Assembly (NCBI RefSeq): GCF_963674925.1
Contig: NZ_OY771647.1
Location: 2,247,501 to 2,311,500, forward strand
Length of the DNA: 64,000 bases
DNA from: an uncultured Draconibacterium sp.
Lineage (GTDB): Bacteria; Bacteroidota; Bacteroidia; Bacteroidales; Prolixibacteraceae
Direction: 5' to 3'
Shown here: positions 16,980 through 26,005 of the stretch, piece after piece
Layout: every line of letters begins with the position of its first letter
Numbering within the stretch: position 1 is the first letter of the stretch
Program-made: the position numbers and the translations under genes
Notes under the pieces: model-generated
The model's database searches: none
The model's input: only the letters and a program-made list of their open reading frames with translations
Told to the model about the DNA's origin: nothing

Positions 16980-17909
16980 CTATTTATGCTCCTTTTGGGC
17001 GGCCAGTTTTTGTTCCCTGCGGTTGGCATAGTTCAGGCTAAGCAGCGACACGGCAATTATCATCATTCCAATAATTGAAGCGAGATCAGGTTTTTCGTTG
17101 CTCAACAAAATCCAGCTGAGTGCTGCACCTGAAACGGGAATCAGAAATTTCCACACATTTAGTAACGAAACTTTTACGCCCGGTCGTTTCAGCAACGAAT
17201 ACCAAATGGTAATAGCGGCTGCCGATAAAAAGCTTAGCCACGCCAAAGCGTACCAGTATTTTGGAGGAAATGGCCCCAGATGAATCCCTTCAACAGGAAT
17301 AGAAACAATAGATAGCATCAAACCGCCAATAATGAGTGAAGTGGAACTTAAAACAACCGGTGAAATTGTACCAGAGTGTTTCGCGACAATTACATTGGAA
17401 TATCCCGATACAATGTTATTAACCAGTAATATGGCAATGCCAAGATATTCCAGATAGCCGGTCATCTCAACTTTCGAACGACCAAGTGTTATAATTGCAA
17501 TACCGGCAACGCCAATTAATATGCTTAATGTTTTTAGTGGAGTCATTTTATCGTTGTTAAACGAGAAGTGAGCGACCAACGCTATAAAAAGCGGTTGCGA
17601 TCCCACGATCATAGCCGATAAGGAACCGGGGAGTAAATTTATACCACTGTAAAACAGCGCATATTGTGCAAATATCTGCACCACTGAGAGCAACAGGATA
17701 AATTTCAGGTTGTGTTTTAATTCTGAAAAATAACGTTTTGGTTTTCCGAAATACAAAAACATCAATATACCGGAAATGGTAAAACGGATTCCTGCAAACT
17801 GTAACGGACTATGATACTCCAGCCCGATTTTTACTCCCGCAAAGGCGGTCGACCACAAAAGGCAGGCAACAATTGCCAGAAATGTTGTTGTCCGGAAAAG
17901 ATTTCTCAT
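16980..17909 (-). CDS. EamA/DMT-family permease
   Basis: About 309 residues from the ATG at 17909 (the frame is open to 17978, but the first helix and the family start at MRNLFRTTTFLAIVACLLWS). Ten hydrophobic helices in two EamA repeats, with the STAFAGVKIGLEY segment in the first. DMT permeases move metabolites across the inner membrane, often as exporters of amino acids or related solutes. Nothing in the neighbourhood defines the substrate. Confidence 0.88.
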   Translation of the reverse strand: MRNLFRTTTFLAIVACLLWSTAFAGVKIGLEYHSPLQFAGIRFTISGILMFLYFGKPKRYFSELKHNLKFILLLSVVQIFAQYALFYSGINLLPGSLSAMIVGSQPLFIALVAHFSFNNDKMTPLKTLSILIGVAGIAIITLGRSKVEMTGYLEYLGIAILLVNNIVSGYSNVIVAKHSGTISPVVLSSTSLIIGGLMLSIVSIPVEGIHLGPFPPKYWYALAWLSFLSAAAITIWYSLLKRPGVKVSLLNVWKFLIPVSGAALSWILLSNEKPDLASIIGMMIIAVSLLSLNYANRREQKLAAQKEHK

Positions 17910-18138
17910 GCGATAAATTGAAATGCAAAGGTGACCATTTTCTGATAAAAACCGGACGTGTAGGTCTGAATTTTTCAATATAAGTTCAACGTCGTTTTAA
18001 AAATGGAACATAATGTATAAAAATTCAGTTTTTCTTTGTGAAAGCTTTATAAAATAGGGGCATTCGTTTTACTGAAAGCTGCGATACTTGAGGAAAAAGG
18101 ATTAACTTGGCACATCATTTACCAGAATTATTTTTTCA

Positions 18139-18603
18139 ATGGAAAAACGAATTATCAACAACTACGAAGAGTTTGAGGCCCTTTTGGGGCAGGTTATTGG
18201 AGTTTCAGATTATGTTCAGATAACTCAGGAGCAGATAGATAAATTTGCAGATGCCACGCTCGATTACCAGTGGATTCACACCGATCCGGAGCGTGCAGCC
18301 AAAGAATCGCCGTTTAAAACAACCATCGCACACGGTTACTTATCTTTGTCGATGCTAACTTACCTGTGGTATAATGTTGTTGATGTACGAAATGTAAAGA
18401 TGATCGTAAATTACGGTATCGAGAGTTTACGTTTTCAGCAGCCGGTAAAAGTAAATGACAAAATCAGGGCAACAGTATCGCTAAACGACATTAAAAACCT
18501 GCGTGGAATTGCTAAGATTCAGGTGAAAATTGTGGTTGACATTGAAGGCGAGCGAAAACCGGCCTACGATTGTTTGGTAAATTTCCTTTATCACTTCGAA
18601 TAG
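18139..18603 (+). CDS. MaoC-like dehydratase / R-specific enoyl-CoA hydratase
   Basis: 154 residues, a single hot-dog domain with the hydratase-2 motif: the catalytic aspartate and histidine lie in FADATLDYQWIHTDPERA, and FKTTIAHGYLSLSMLTYL follows as in MaoC proteins. Enzymes of this group hydrate trans-2-enoyl-CoA to the (R)-3-hydroxyacyl-CoA in fatty acid or polyhydroxyalkanoate metabolism. The gene is monocistronic, so the pathway is not certain. Confidence 0.9.
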   Translation: MEKRIINNYEEFEALLGQVIGVSDYVQITQEQIDKFADATLDYQWIHTDPERAAKESPFKTTIAHGYLSLSMLTYLWYNVVDVRNVKMIVNYGIESLRFQQPVKVNDKIRATVSLNDIKNLRGIAKIQVKIVVDIEGERKPAYDCLVNFLYHFE

Positions 18604-18626
18604 AAATTGAACTACTTATAAAGTTT

Positions 18627-18666
18627 TTTCATCCCCTGCTCCTTCGAAGGGGGATAGGGGGATGAA
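18627..18666. repeat. CATCCCC palindrome downstream of maoC
   Basis: Outer arms TTCATCCCC / GGGGATGAA enclose a second small palindrome (CTCCTTCGAAGGGGG). A related palindrome lies at 19190-19243, so the phosphatase gene between is bracketed by two members of the same repeat type. Confidence 0.6.
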
Positions 18667-18690
18667 ACTACTGTACCTGCAAACCAAGTT

Positions 18691-19161
18691 TTAACTTATT
18701 TTCCGAAGTAGCCCCTCGCATGCATCTTCCAGCAAATCGAGTACCAACTCAAACCCATCAGCACCACCGTAATACGGATCGGGAACTTCATCGTATCGGC
18801 CGTCGCTGCTAAAATCTGTCATTTTATACAGTTTGTTAAGGTCGTTACCATTGCGGGCGGTATTTTTCAAACTTTGCATATTGTAGTCGTCCATCCCGAT
18901 GATGTAGTCAAAATAATCAAAATCGGTGTGCGGGTTAAATTGCCGTGAAATACTTGTTAAGTTGTAATTCCGGCGTTTAGCATGCGATTGCATTCTTTGG
19001 TCGGCTTGTTCTCCAACGTGGTAAGCTGAGGTGCCGGCAGAATCCACTTCATACTGTTTCCCTATTCCTGCTTTTTTTATCAGTCCGTTAAATACTGCTT
19101 CGGCACTTGGCGAACGACAGATATTTCCCTGACATACAAAAAGTATTTTTGTTTTATCCAT
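18691..19161 (-). CDS. Low-molecular-weight protein-tyrosine phosphatase
   Basis: 156 residues. The P-loop CQGNICRSPSAEAVF (CX5R-S) at residues 10-24 and the acid loop VPDPYYGGADGFELVLDLL with its general-acid aspartate are both intact, as is the DSAGTSAYHVG segment. This is an active-looking cytoplasmic LMW-PTP; relatives remove phosphate from tyrosine kinases of exopolysaccharide synthesis, or from arginine. It lies upstream of no capsule genes here, so the partner is unknown. Confidence 0.93.
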   Translation of the reverse strand: MDKTKILFVCQGNICRSPSAEAVFNGLIKKAGIGKQYEVDSAGTSAYHVGEQADQRMQSHAKRRNYNLTSISRQFNPHTDFDYFDYIIGMDDYNMQSLKNTARNGNDLNKLYKMTDFSSDGRYDEVPDPYYGGADGFELVLDLLEDACEGLLRKIS

Positions 19162-19189
19162 TTTTCGAATCTGTTACATTTTTGAATTT

Positions 19190-19243
19190 CATCCCCCAAC
19201 TCCTTCGTCGTTTTCCCCCATCGAAGGGGGATTAAGGGGGATG
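19190..19243. repeat. CATCCCCC palindrome upstream of the LMW phosphatase
   Basis: Outer arms CATCCCCC / GGGGGATG with an inner CCCCC/GGGGG hairpin, of the same design as the element at 18627-18666. It lies in the spacer between aroE and the phosphatase gene. Confidence 0.6.
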
Positions 19244-19305
19244 ATGTTTCCAGTTTCAGATTACAAGTTGCAATCTTACTCAATACTGTGACTGATCACT
19301 GAAAA

Positions 19306-20055
19306 CTATTCTTCCGAGTTCCAAATCTCATAAGCCTTTTTAGCCTGGTTTAGCAACATTTCGTAGCCATTTTTAACTGTGGCTCCTTTGGCTTTTCCTT
19401 TGGCCATAAACTGCGTTACTTCAGGATTGTAAACCAAATCAAAAAGCAGGTGCTTGTCGGTTATGAATTCGTAGGGAATATTCGGGAAAGTCTCAACTTT
19501 TGGATAGGTTCCCAGTGGTGTGGCATTAATAATCAGCAAACGCTCGCTTATTACCTGCTCATCAATGTCTTCGTAACGGATCTCGTTATCCTTCAACTCT
19601 TCAATTGATGCCGAAATGTATTCGATACCTAATTTGCTGAGCACATATTTTAATGCTTTCGAAGCACCACCGGTTCCAAGAATAAGTGCTTTTTTATGAT
19701 GATCTTTTAAAAGTGGTTTCAACGACGACTCAAAGCCAAAAGTATCGGTATTAAATCCTTTTAAATGCACACCGTTTTCGGTTCGTGTAACGCGGATGGT
19801 ATTAACAGCGCCAATCTCTTTTGCCGAATCATTCAGTTCATCCAAATAAGGAATCACCTGTTCTTTGTACGGAATGGTAACGTTAAATCCGATTACTTCA
19901 GGATTGTCTTTTACCACCTCCGGGAATTTAGTTATCGAATCGATTTCGAAATTGTCATAAGTTGAATCTATCTTTTCCGTTTCAAAACGTTCGGTAAAAT
20001 AACGCTTCGAAAATGAGTGGGTGAGTGGGTAGCCTAATAATCCGTATCTTTTCAT
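19306..20055 (-). CDS. aroE: Shikimate dehydrogenase
   Basis: 249 residues with the shikimate-binding start (YGLLGYPLTHSFSKRYFTERF), the catalytic lysine in NVTIPYKEQVIPYL, the catalytic aspartate in NTDTFGFESSL and the dinucleotide loop ILGTGGASKALKYVL. It reduces 3-dehydroshikimate to shikimate with NADPH, the fourth step of aromatic amino acid synthesis. It is somewhat shorter than E. coli AroE (272), as is usual in Bacteroidota. The PopT-like gene lies upstream on the same strand. Confidence 0.95.
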   Translation of the reverse strand: MKRYGLLGYPLTHSFSKRYFTERFETEKIDSTYDNFEIDSITKFPEVVKDNPEVIGFNVTIPYKEQVIPYLDELNDSAKEIGAVNTIRVTRTENGVHLKGFNTDTFGFESSLKPLLKDHHKKALILGTGGASKALKYVLSKLGIEYISASIEELKDNEIRYEDIDEQVISERLLIINATPLGTYPKVETFPNIPYEFITDKHLLFDLVYNPEVTQFMAKGKAKGATVKNGYEMLLNQAKKAYEIWNSEE

Positions 20056-20073
20056 TTTATAAGTATTGAGTCA

Positions 20074-20148
20074 TGAGTATCAAGTATCAAGTATCAAGAA
20101 TCAAGTATCAAGAATCAAGAATCCAGTATCCAGAATCCAGAATCCAGT
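20074..20148. repeat. Short tandem repeats (ATCAAGT / ATCCAGA type)
   Basis: A run of 7-10 bp units (AGTATCAAGTATCAAG, then AATCCAGAATCCAG) fills the spacer between aroE and the DUF368 gene. The units differ slightly, as expected from slippage. They cannot be translated into anything meaningful and have no spacers. Confidence 0.65.
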
Positions 20149-21084
20149 TTACTTCTTCAATTTCTTTCCAATTCCTTCAACAACAAAAATGAGCGCAAAT
20201 CCGGCAACTGCCAATAGAATTGCTCCCAATAACCAGGCTTCGTGCCCTGTTATTTGCTCGTATGTTCCGGGTAAGATATTACGTTCGGCGATAGGTTTTA
20301 ATTCGCCATGGCGATCGATAATGGTTTGCGTAACTTCTTTCCAGGGCCATACTTTGTTTAGCGATCCTACCATAAAACCGGCCAAAACAGCAATAGTAGT
20401 GTTGTGATATTTTTTCAATAGCCACGATAACACATTTGAAAAAGCAATGATGCCAACTGCTGCTCCAACAAGGAAAGTAAGGATAACCGCAATGTTCATA
20501 TCGCCAACTGCCGAAAGGATAAATTTGTACATTCCCAGCAATACCAAAATAAAACTACCGGAAATACCGGGCAGGATCATGGCACAAATGGCAATGGCCC
20601 CCGACAGAAAAATAAACCAGTAACTGGTGTTGGCTTCGGCAGGAGAGATAACTGTAATCAGGTATGCAATTACAATTCCGGCCAAACCGCCAATTATGGT
20701 ATCGGCTTTCCATCGTTTTATCGAGCGCGCCACATAAATGGCCGATGCTACGATCAGTCCGAAAAAGAACGACCACACTAAAATTGGATAGTGGTGCAGC
20801 AAATATTCCAGTCCTTTGGCCAGTGAAAAAACACTGATTCCAATTCCTATAAATACACTTAAAAGAAATGTTCCGTTAATGGCTTTCCAGAACTCTGCCA
20901 GTTTAAAACCAAGTAACAGTTTAATAGCGCTTAGGTTGATTGACTTTATTGAGTTAATCAATTCCTCGTAAATGCCGGTTATAAAGGCAATTGTTCCTCC
21001 GGAAACGCCCGGTACCACATCGGCAGCACCCATTCCCATTCCTTTTAATACCAGTGTAAGATAATCTTTTGCTGATCTGTTCAT
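20149..21084 (-). CDS. DUF368 membrane protein, PopT-like undecaprenyl phosphate translocase
   Basis: 311 residues with eight or more helices and the conserved start GMGMGAADVVPGVSGGTIAFI, which is the DUF368 signature, repeated in the second half (AICAMILPGISGSFILVLLG). DUF368 proteins (PopT) have been shown in other bacteria to recycle undecaprenyl phosphate across the inner membrane for cell-wall synthesis, alongside DedA proteins. That function is transferred from family knowledge. The length is normal. Confidence 0.9.
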   Translation of the reverse strand: MNRSAKDYLTLVLKGMGMGAADVVPGVSGGTIAFITGIYEELINSIKSINLSAIKLLLGFKLAEFWKAINGTFLLSVFIGIGISVFSLAKGLEYLLHHYPILVWSFFFGLIVASAIYVARSIKRWKADTIIGGLAGIVIAYLITVISPAEANTSYWFIFLSGAIAICAMILPGISGSFILVLLGMYKFILSAVGDMNIAVILTFLVGAAVGIIAFSNVLSWLLKKYHNTTIAVLAGFMVGSLNKVWPWKEVTQTIIDRHGELKPIAERNILPGTYEQITGHEAWLLGAILLAVAGFALIFVVEGIGKKLKK

Positions 21085-21366
21085 TTATATTCTGAATTTG
21101 TGACGGTGTAAATTTTTATTTCGGGACGCCAAAATACAAAAACAAATTGTTATACCAATTACGAAAAGAATTAGGCTTTTCTGTAATTCTTTTCAAATTG
21201 GGTAAATGCCGATATATAAAAACTAAGCTATTGGGAGTTTGCGAACAAGTAGCTAAAAGTTTTTAATTGTCGGTATAAAACAGGGATTCGGTAAAGAAGG
21301 TTGACTCCCTGATACTGATTTTGTTCGGGGATTTAATAATTTGAATAAAGATTGATTTGTAATTTG

Positions 21367-22779
21367 TTATTTATCGCCCCGGCGGAAATCGTCAACAACC
21401 TTCTTAAACTGCTTACTTTTTAATGCTCTCGGGTAAATATCGAACAGGTAGTTGATGTTTTCAAAATCCTGAAGCATTGCCGAACGTAACCATTCATAAG
21501 CTTCCTTGCGTTTCCGGGCTCCAAGTAGTATCGCCACCAGGCGGTATTTTAGCATCGAATCGTCGTTATTATCGATCGCCTTTTTCAGAATTCGGATGGC
21601 ACCGTTTGTTTCCCCGTTCTTTATTAAAGTCTCTGCCCAGGTGAGCCATATCTCGGTATTTTCAGCGTCAACACGAGCGCCTTGTTTATATGCTTTTATC
21701 GCATCATCCAGGTATTCGGCATCGCTGCTAACTTTTCCCAAAGTCAGCCAGTATTCCGAATTTTGCTTGTCGATCTTTATGGCCTTGTTGATGTAGTCGA
21801 TACTTCTGTCGTACTTTTTAGCAATCCACATAATCAGCCCCACACCAAAATGAGCCGTATCATTTTCCGGATTCATGGAAATTGCTTTCTGGTAATTGTG
21901 CTCCGATTTTAGCTGGTCGTCAAGGTTCAGATAACATTCGCCAATATAACAGTAGGCATCGTCATTATCCGGGTCAACTTCCAGAAATTCCCTGTATTTA
22001 TCGATGGCTTCTTTAAAACGTCCTGAATTGGCCAGTGCATTTCCGATATTGAATAGGGCCATATGGAAATTTTCGTTAATGGCCAGCGTGTATTCATAAG
22101 CCTCAATTGCCTCATCGTGCATGTCGGCTTTGTTGTACACAATACCCAGGTTAAACCATGCGGAGTAATTGTATACATCGTAATCAATAAAACGATTGTA
22201 GTACTTAATACTGTTTTTGTAATCGCCAATCTGATCGGTAAAAAATGCAAGATCGTAAAGCGCCAGTTCGTGTTTCGGATTCAGTTTTATGGCTTTTTTG
22301 AAATAGGAGATGGCCTCGCCTATTTCGCCAATCTGAACAAACGCCGAACCAACGTGGTATAAAATATCGTCGGTTTCTCCGTTTCCGACTTTGATTGCTT
22401 TTTTGAATGATGCTTTTGCCAGGTCTTCGTTGCCCATAATCAACGATGCCGAACCTCTTAACAAGTGAACATCGGGATTGGTATTTTCAACTCTTTCAGC
22501 AAAATCGAGGTATTTCTGAGCCTGGTCGTATTTCCCTTTGCTCAGCAGAATCTGAGCATATTTTAAGTGAAGAGCAACCGCGTTAGGATGGATCTGTATG
22601 CCTTGTTTAGCCGCAATTTCAGAAGATTGCAAATCACCTTCTTCCATTAACTGCTCTACAATTCCTTCAAATTCTGAAACATCGAAATACTTTGCGCGTC
22701 CTGAGACCAAAGAGCTCTTAAAACGCTTAAGTGCCTCACTAATATCTTCTTCCCTGAAATTATCTCTTTCCTCGTTCAT
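21367..22779 (-). CDS. Tetratricopeptide-repeat protein
   Basis: 470 residues with about eleven TPR units (examples: AIKLNPKHELALYDLAFF, NYSAWFNLGIVYNKADMHD, FHMALFNIGNALANSGRFKE, AWAN-type repeats of 34 residues). There is no signal peptide and no membrane helix, so it is cytoplasmic and a probable scaffold for protein contacts. It is followed on the same strand, upstream, by the DUF4301 gene with a 52-bp spacer. Function is unknown. Confidence 0.9.
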   Translation of the reverse strand: MNEERDNFREEDISEALKRFKSSLVSGRAKYFDVSEFEGIVEQLMEEGDLQSSEIAAKQGIQIHPNAVALHLKYAQILLSKGKYDQAQKYLDFAERVENTNPDVHLLRGSASLIMGNEDLAKASFKKAIKVGNGETDDILYHVGSAFVQIGEIGEAISYFKKAIKLNPKHELALYDLAFFTDQIGDYKNSIKYYNRFIDYDVYNYSAWFNLGIVYNKADMHDEAIEAYEYTLAINENFHMALFNIGNALANSGRFKEAIDKYREFLEVDPDNDDAYCYIGECYLNLDDQLKSEHNYQKAISMNPENDTAHFGVGLIMWIAKKYDRSIDYINKAIKIDKQNSEYWLTLGKVSSDAEYLDDAIKAYKQGARVDAENTEIWLTWAETLIKNGETNGAIRILKKAIDNNDDSMLKYRLVAILLGARKRKEAYEWLRSAMLQDFENINYLFDIYPRALKSKQFKKVVDDFRRGDK

Positions 22780-22831
22780 CGTATATTAAGTTCGCGAAAT
22801 TAATAATTCGGCCCGAATCTCAAAAACAATC

Positions 22832-24358
22832 TTACAAGTGTTGATCGCGCAACAGGTCGTTCACCGTTTTTACCGGGTTGAATGTTTCAATCGGAACCTC
22901 TACAAAAAGGGTGTTCCAGTTGCTCATTGCTCCGTTCCACAAGCCCGGCAATTCCTGTGCTTTCAGCTCTTTTCCGTCTTTTGATTTTTGCGAAATAAAG
23001 CCGGTTGCCGGATCAGTAAATTGGGTGAGATCGTATTTTTCTCCTCTGTAATTTTTTACTGCACAAACCAGATCAACCGGGTTAAAGTGAGTAGCGTGCT
23101 GAACAATATCCTGTTGTTGAACACTGTCAGGATCGATTTGCGAGCTTTCAACTACCTGTAACGAAATGGTTCCGTCGGCATTCATTGCCCAAAACGGACC
23201 GCCACCGGGCTCGCCTTCATTTTTCACCATTCCGCAAACGCGCAATGGCCGGTTATATTTTTCTTTCAGGTATTGATAAAGTTCTTCGCGCTCGGTGTAA
23301 TAATGATTTTTGGCCGGCTTGGTATTTAGCGTAAACTCCAAAAAGTTGGCGGCTTCGGCCAAAAAATTACTACTAAGCGCTGTATAATGTTTCTCGTTTA
23401 ATTCGTGCTGATAGTAGAATACTTTTTCCTGATGTTTTAGGAGCACTCCTGCCAATCCTTTTTTGAAATCGATGGTGGGCTGTTTTAAACGGTCAGGAAC
23501 CACATTGTCGATATTTTTGATGAAAATGATATCGGCGTCGAGGTCGTTCAGGTTCTCGATTAACGCACCGTGCCCTCCCGGACGGAACAACAAACTGCCA
23601 TCCGAATTTCGGAAAGGTTTATTGTCTAAATCAACCGCAATCGTGTCGGTTGATGGTTTTTGCTGACTGAATGTTACATCAAACTCAATACCCAGTTGTT
23701 CCTCGTACTTGACTTTTATTTCTGCAAGCAAGGCCTCAAATCCCGGTTGATGTTCGGGCGAAACGGTAAAGTGCAAACTGGCTTTATTGCCGTTGTCGGC
23801 TGCATATTTTGCGCCTTCAACCAGGTGCTCTTCAAAAGGAGTTCGCGCCCCATCTTCGTACGAATGAAATTTAAGCAGTCCTTTAGGTTTAGCGCCGTAA
23901 TTTAATCCTTTTTCGTTTAACAGATAGTCGAGTTTAGTTGTGGCGGAAAGTTGCTCTCCAGCATCAGTAACAGCTTTTTTTAGTTCTTCAGCAAAAGCAA
24001 ATTTTTTGAGCTCCGTAACATATTGTGCAGCATCTCTGTTGGCGGCAAGTACATCTTCGTGAGGCTGATTCTGGAAGTCTTCCAATGCCTGGAACAAAGC
24101 TTTAAACATACGGCTTGCAGCCCCTGAGGCCGGCACAAACTTTAAGGCTTTAGTACCTTCCGCAATTTTCGCATCATAACGGTTGCCACGTTTTTTTAAA
24201 TCTTCGGGGCTTAAACGAATAATCCCTTTTCCTACCGAGGCGGCATCTTCAATGGGTAAGTAGGGGAAGCCTTTTTTAAAATTTTCGATTTGATTTTGCA
24301 CGGTTTCCAGTGTACTTCCGCGCTGTTGAATTTGCTGCTTATCTTTATCTGAGAACAT
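22832..24358 (-). CDS. DUF4301 family protein
   Basis: About 508 residues from the ATG at 24358; the open frame continues to 24412, but the family starts near MFSDKDKQQIQQRGSTLETV. Typical blocks are KFVPASGAASRMFKALFQAL, FRPGGHGALIENLND and GEPGGGPFWAMNADGTISL. DUF4301 is found mainly in Bacteroidota and its function is unknown; the glycine-rich PGGHGALIENL block resembles nucleotidyltransferase-like UTP-sugar enzymes, but I would not assign an activity. It is upstream of the TPR gene and may be co-transcribed with it. Confidence 0.88.
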   Translation of the reverse strand: MFSDKDKQQIQQRGSTLETVQNQIENFKKGFPYLPIEDAASVGKGIIRLSPEDLKKRGNRYDAKIAEGTKALKFVPASGAASRMFKALFQALEDFQNQPHEDVLAANRDAAQYVTELKKFAFAEELKKAVTDAGEQLSATTKLDYLLNEKGLNYGAKPKGLLKFHSYEDGARTPFEEHLVEGAKYAADNGNKASLHFTVSPEHQPGFEALLAEIKVKYEEQLGIEFDVTFSQQKPSTDTIAVDLDNKPFRNSDGSLLFRPGGHGALIENLNDLDADIIFIKNIDNVVPDRLKQPTIDFKKGLAGVLLKHQEKVFYYQHELNEKHYTALSSNFLAEAANFLEFTLNTKPAKNHYYTEREELYQYLKEKYNRPLRVCGMVKNEGEPGGGPFWAMNADGTISLQVVESSQIDPDSVQQQDIVQHATHFNPVDLVCAVKNYRGEKYDLTQFTDPATGFISQKSKDGKELKAQELPGLWNGAMSNWNTLFVEVPIETFNPVKTVNDLLRDQHL

Positions 24359-24599
24359 ATCTGCCTGATTTTTCCTTAAAAGTAAAGATTTGAAGCTGTA
24401 TTTGAAAAGCAAAACCGTTGATATTCGCGGAAAGTTTTCAAGAGTTGTTGATAAGTTTTTCCAAAAGATGATGAAGAAAATGAATCACAAAAGGTTTCGG
24501 ATGGCGCAACTTTATATATGGATGAAGATATTTGAAAGAAGGTTCTTCTCAATATAGCTACTAGCCATAAATAACAATATTTGGCTCTATCGATCGGAT

Positions 24600-25000
24600 T
24601 TTACTATTTGGCTTAGCCCAAATAGTAAACACAAAATCCAAGGCTGCGCCCGCCTCTCTCGGAAAATCTACGTTATGCTGGCTAAAATTCCTGAACTCGT
24701 CGTCCCTCCTCAAACAGCAGTAATTTTTTAACGCCATCACCACTTGTTTTACGGCTCACCGGCCGAGGCCGAAGCTGCGAAGTAGCTTGCATCTTTTGTT
24801 CATTCATAAGTGGAACGGCCTCTTTTGGGATTTGCCCGGAGTTGAAATAAAACCATAGAGAGAGCGGGAAGCTCCGAGTGGGCGAGGAGATCACCCGCCC
24901 GAACTTAGGTTTTATGATAATGTAGGGTGAAGATCAAAAGCAGCCTTGGCTCGGAAATGCCTTCCTCGTGCTTCGTCTTTGCTTTAAGGCAAAGATGAAG
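24600..25000 (+). repeat. Structured ~400-bp non-coding element, copy A
   Basis: Copy A of an element found again, inverted, at 52504-52880; I estimate about three quarters of bases to be identical. It is bounded by two hairpins: TTTACTATTTGG / CCAAATAGTAAA (24600-24611, 24618-24629) and CTTCGTCTTTGC / GCAAAGATGAAG (24971-24982, 24989-25000). Inside are long-range helices CCAAGGCTGC (24638) / GCAGCCTTGG (24940) and ATAAAACC (24847) / GGTTTTAT (24908). Paired bases covary between the copies. A 70-codon minus-strand frame here is broken in copy B, so I treat the element as non-coding. The 240 bases before it (24359-24599) show no gene. Confidence 0.75.
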
Positions 25001-25056
25001 GCCTCCGGCAGGAGATTCACAATTTTACGTACTTTTGCAATTTCAAATAAACGGGG

Positions 25057-26001
25057 ATGCAAAACGGAACATACAGCTGGGGACACGACAGACGATACAA
25101 CGATTTTCCAACTTATTTCAGAGCACTTTTTTCAGAGCGGGTGCAAAAGGTATCGATTGATGCCGGCTTTACCTGCCCCAACCGCGACGGGACAAAAGGT
25201 ACCGGCGGATGCGCTTATTGTAACAACAAAACATTTAAACCCACCTATTGCAACCTGGAAAATAGTGTGACCAGCCAGGTAGAAAAAGGCATTGCTTTTT
25301 TTGCCAGGAAATATAAGTCGATGCGGTATTTAGCTTACTTCCAGGCCTACACAAATACTTATGCTCCTATCGATGATTTAAAACGTTTATATGAAGAAGC
25401 GCTGGAACATCCGAAAGTGGTTGGACTGGTTATCTCAACGCGCCCCGATTGTATCTATCCTGATTTGCTGGATTACCTGGCCGAGCTCAGCAAAAAAGTG
25501 TATGTAATGGTTGAGTTGGGGGTGGAGTCGCACCTCGACAGAACCCTGGACAGCATTAACCGGGGACACAGTTTTGCTGAAGCGGCCTGGGCAATTGAGG
25601 AAACCGCAGAACGGGGCATTAACAATTGTGCGCATATGATTCTCGGTTTGCCGGGCGAAACTCGCGATGAATTGCTCGACCAGGCAAAAACGATATCGAA
25701 ACTGCCGGTGAAAAACCTAAAGTTGCACCAGTTGCAAATTCACAAAAAAACCTTGCTCGAAAAACAATTCCTGGAGCATCCGGAGAATTTCGACCTGTAT
25801 ACTGCCGACGAATACATCGATCTGGTTATCGATTACCTGGAGCTTTTGAATCCGGCAATCATTGTTGAACGTTTTATCAGTCAGGCACCACCCGAAATGC
25901 TGATCGCCCCAAAATGGGGCTTAAAGAATTTTGAGTTTGTAGCCAAAGTTGAAAAACGTTTAAAAGAGCGCGATACCTGGCAGGGAAAACGGTTTGTTTA
26001 A
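25057..26001 (+). CDS. TIGR01212-family radical SAM protein (YhcC-like)
   Basis: 314 residues. The cluster-binding cysteines lie in AGFTCPNRDGTKGTGGCAYC, the spacing typical of TIGR01212/YhcC proteins. Later blocks such as VISTRPDCIYPDLLDYL, VMVELGVESHLDRTLDSINR and MILGLPGETRDELL are standard radical-SAM barrel parts. The family is widespread; its substrate is unknown. The end of the gene (from 25899) recurs as a decayed copy at 29980-30078, beyond the two DUF3857 genes, which shows that recombination took place at this locus. Confidence 0.93.
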   Translation: MQNGTYSWGHDRRYNDFPTYFRALFSERVQKVSIDAGFTCPNRDGTKGTGGCAYCNNKTFKPTYCNLENSVTSQVEKGIAFFARKYKSMRYLAYFQAYTNTYAPIDDLKRLYEEALEHPKVVGLVISTRPDCIYPDLLDYLAELSKKVYVMVELGVESHLDRTLDSINRGHSFAEAAWAIEETAERGINNCAHMILGLPGETRDELLDQAKTISKLPVKNLKLHQLQIHKKTLLEKQFLEHPENFDLYTADEYIDLVIDYLELLNPAIIVERFISQAPPEMLIAPKWGLKNFEFVAKVEKRLKERDTWQGKRFV

Positions 26002-26005
26002 CCGG

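Noticed and set aside
20074..20148. Possible CRISPR array
   Set aside because: Units are only 7-10 bp, vary, and have no spacers; there are no cas genes in the window.
24682..24894. A 70-codon minus-strand frame as a small protein gene
   Set aside because: It lies in the structured element; the frame is broken in the second copy while base pairing is kept.
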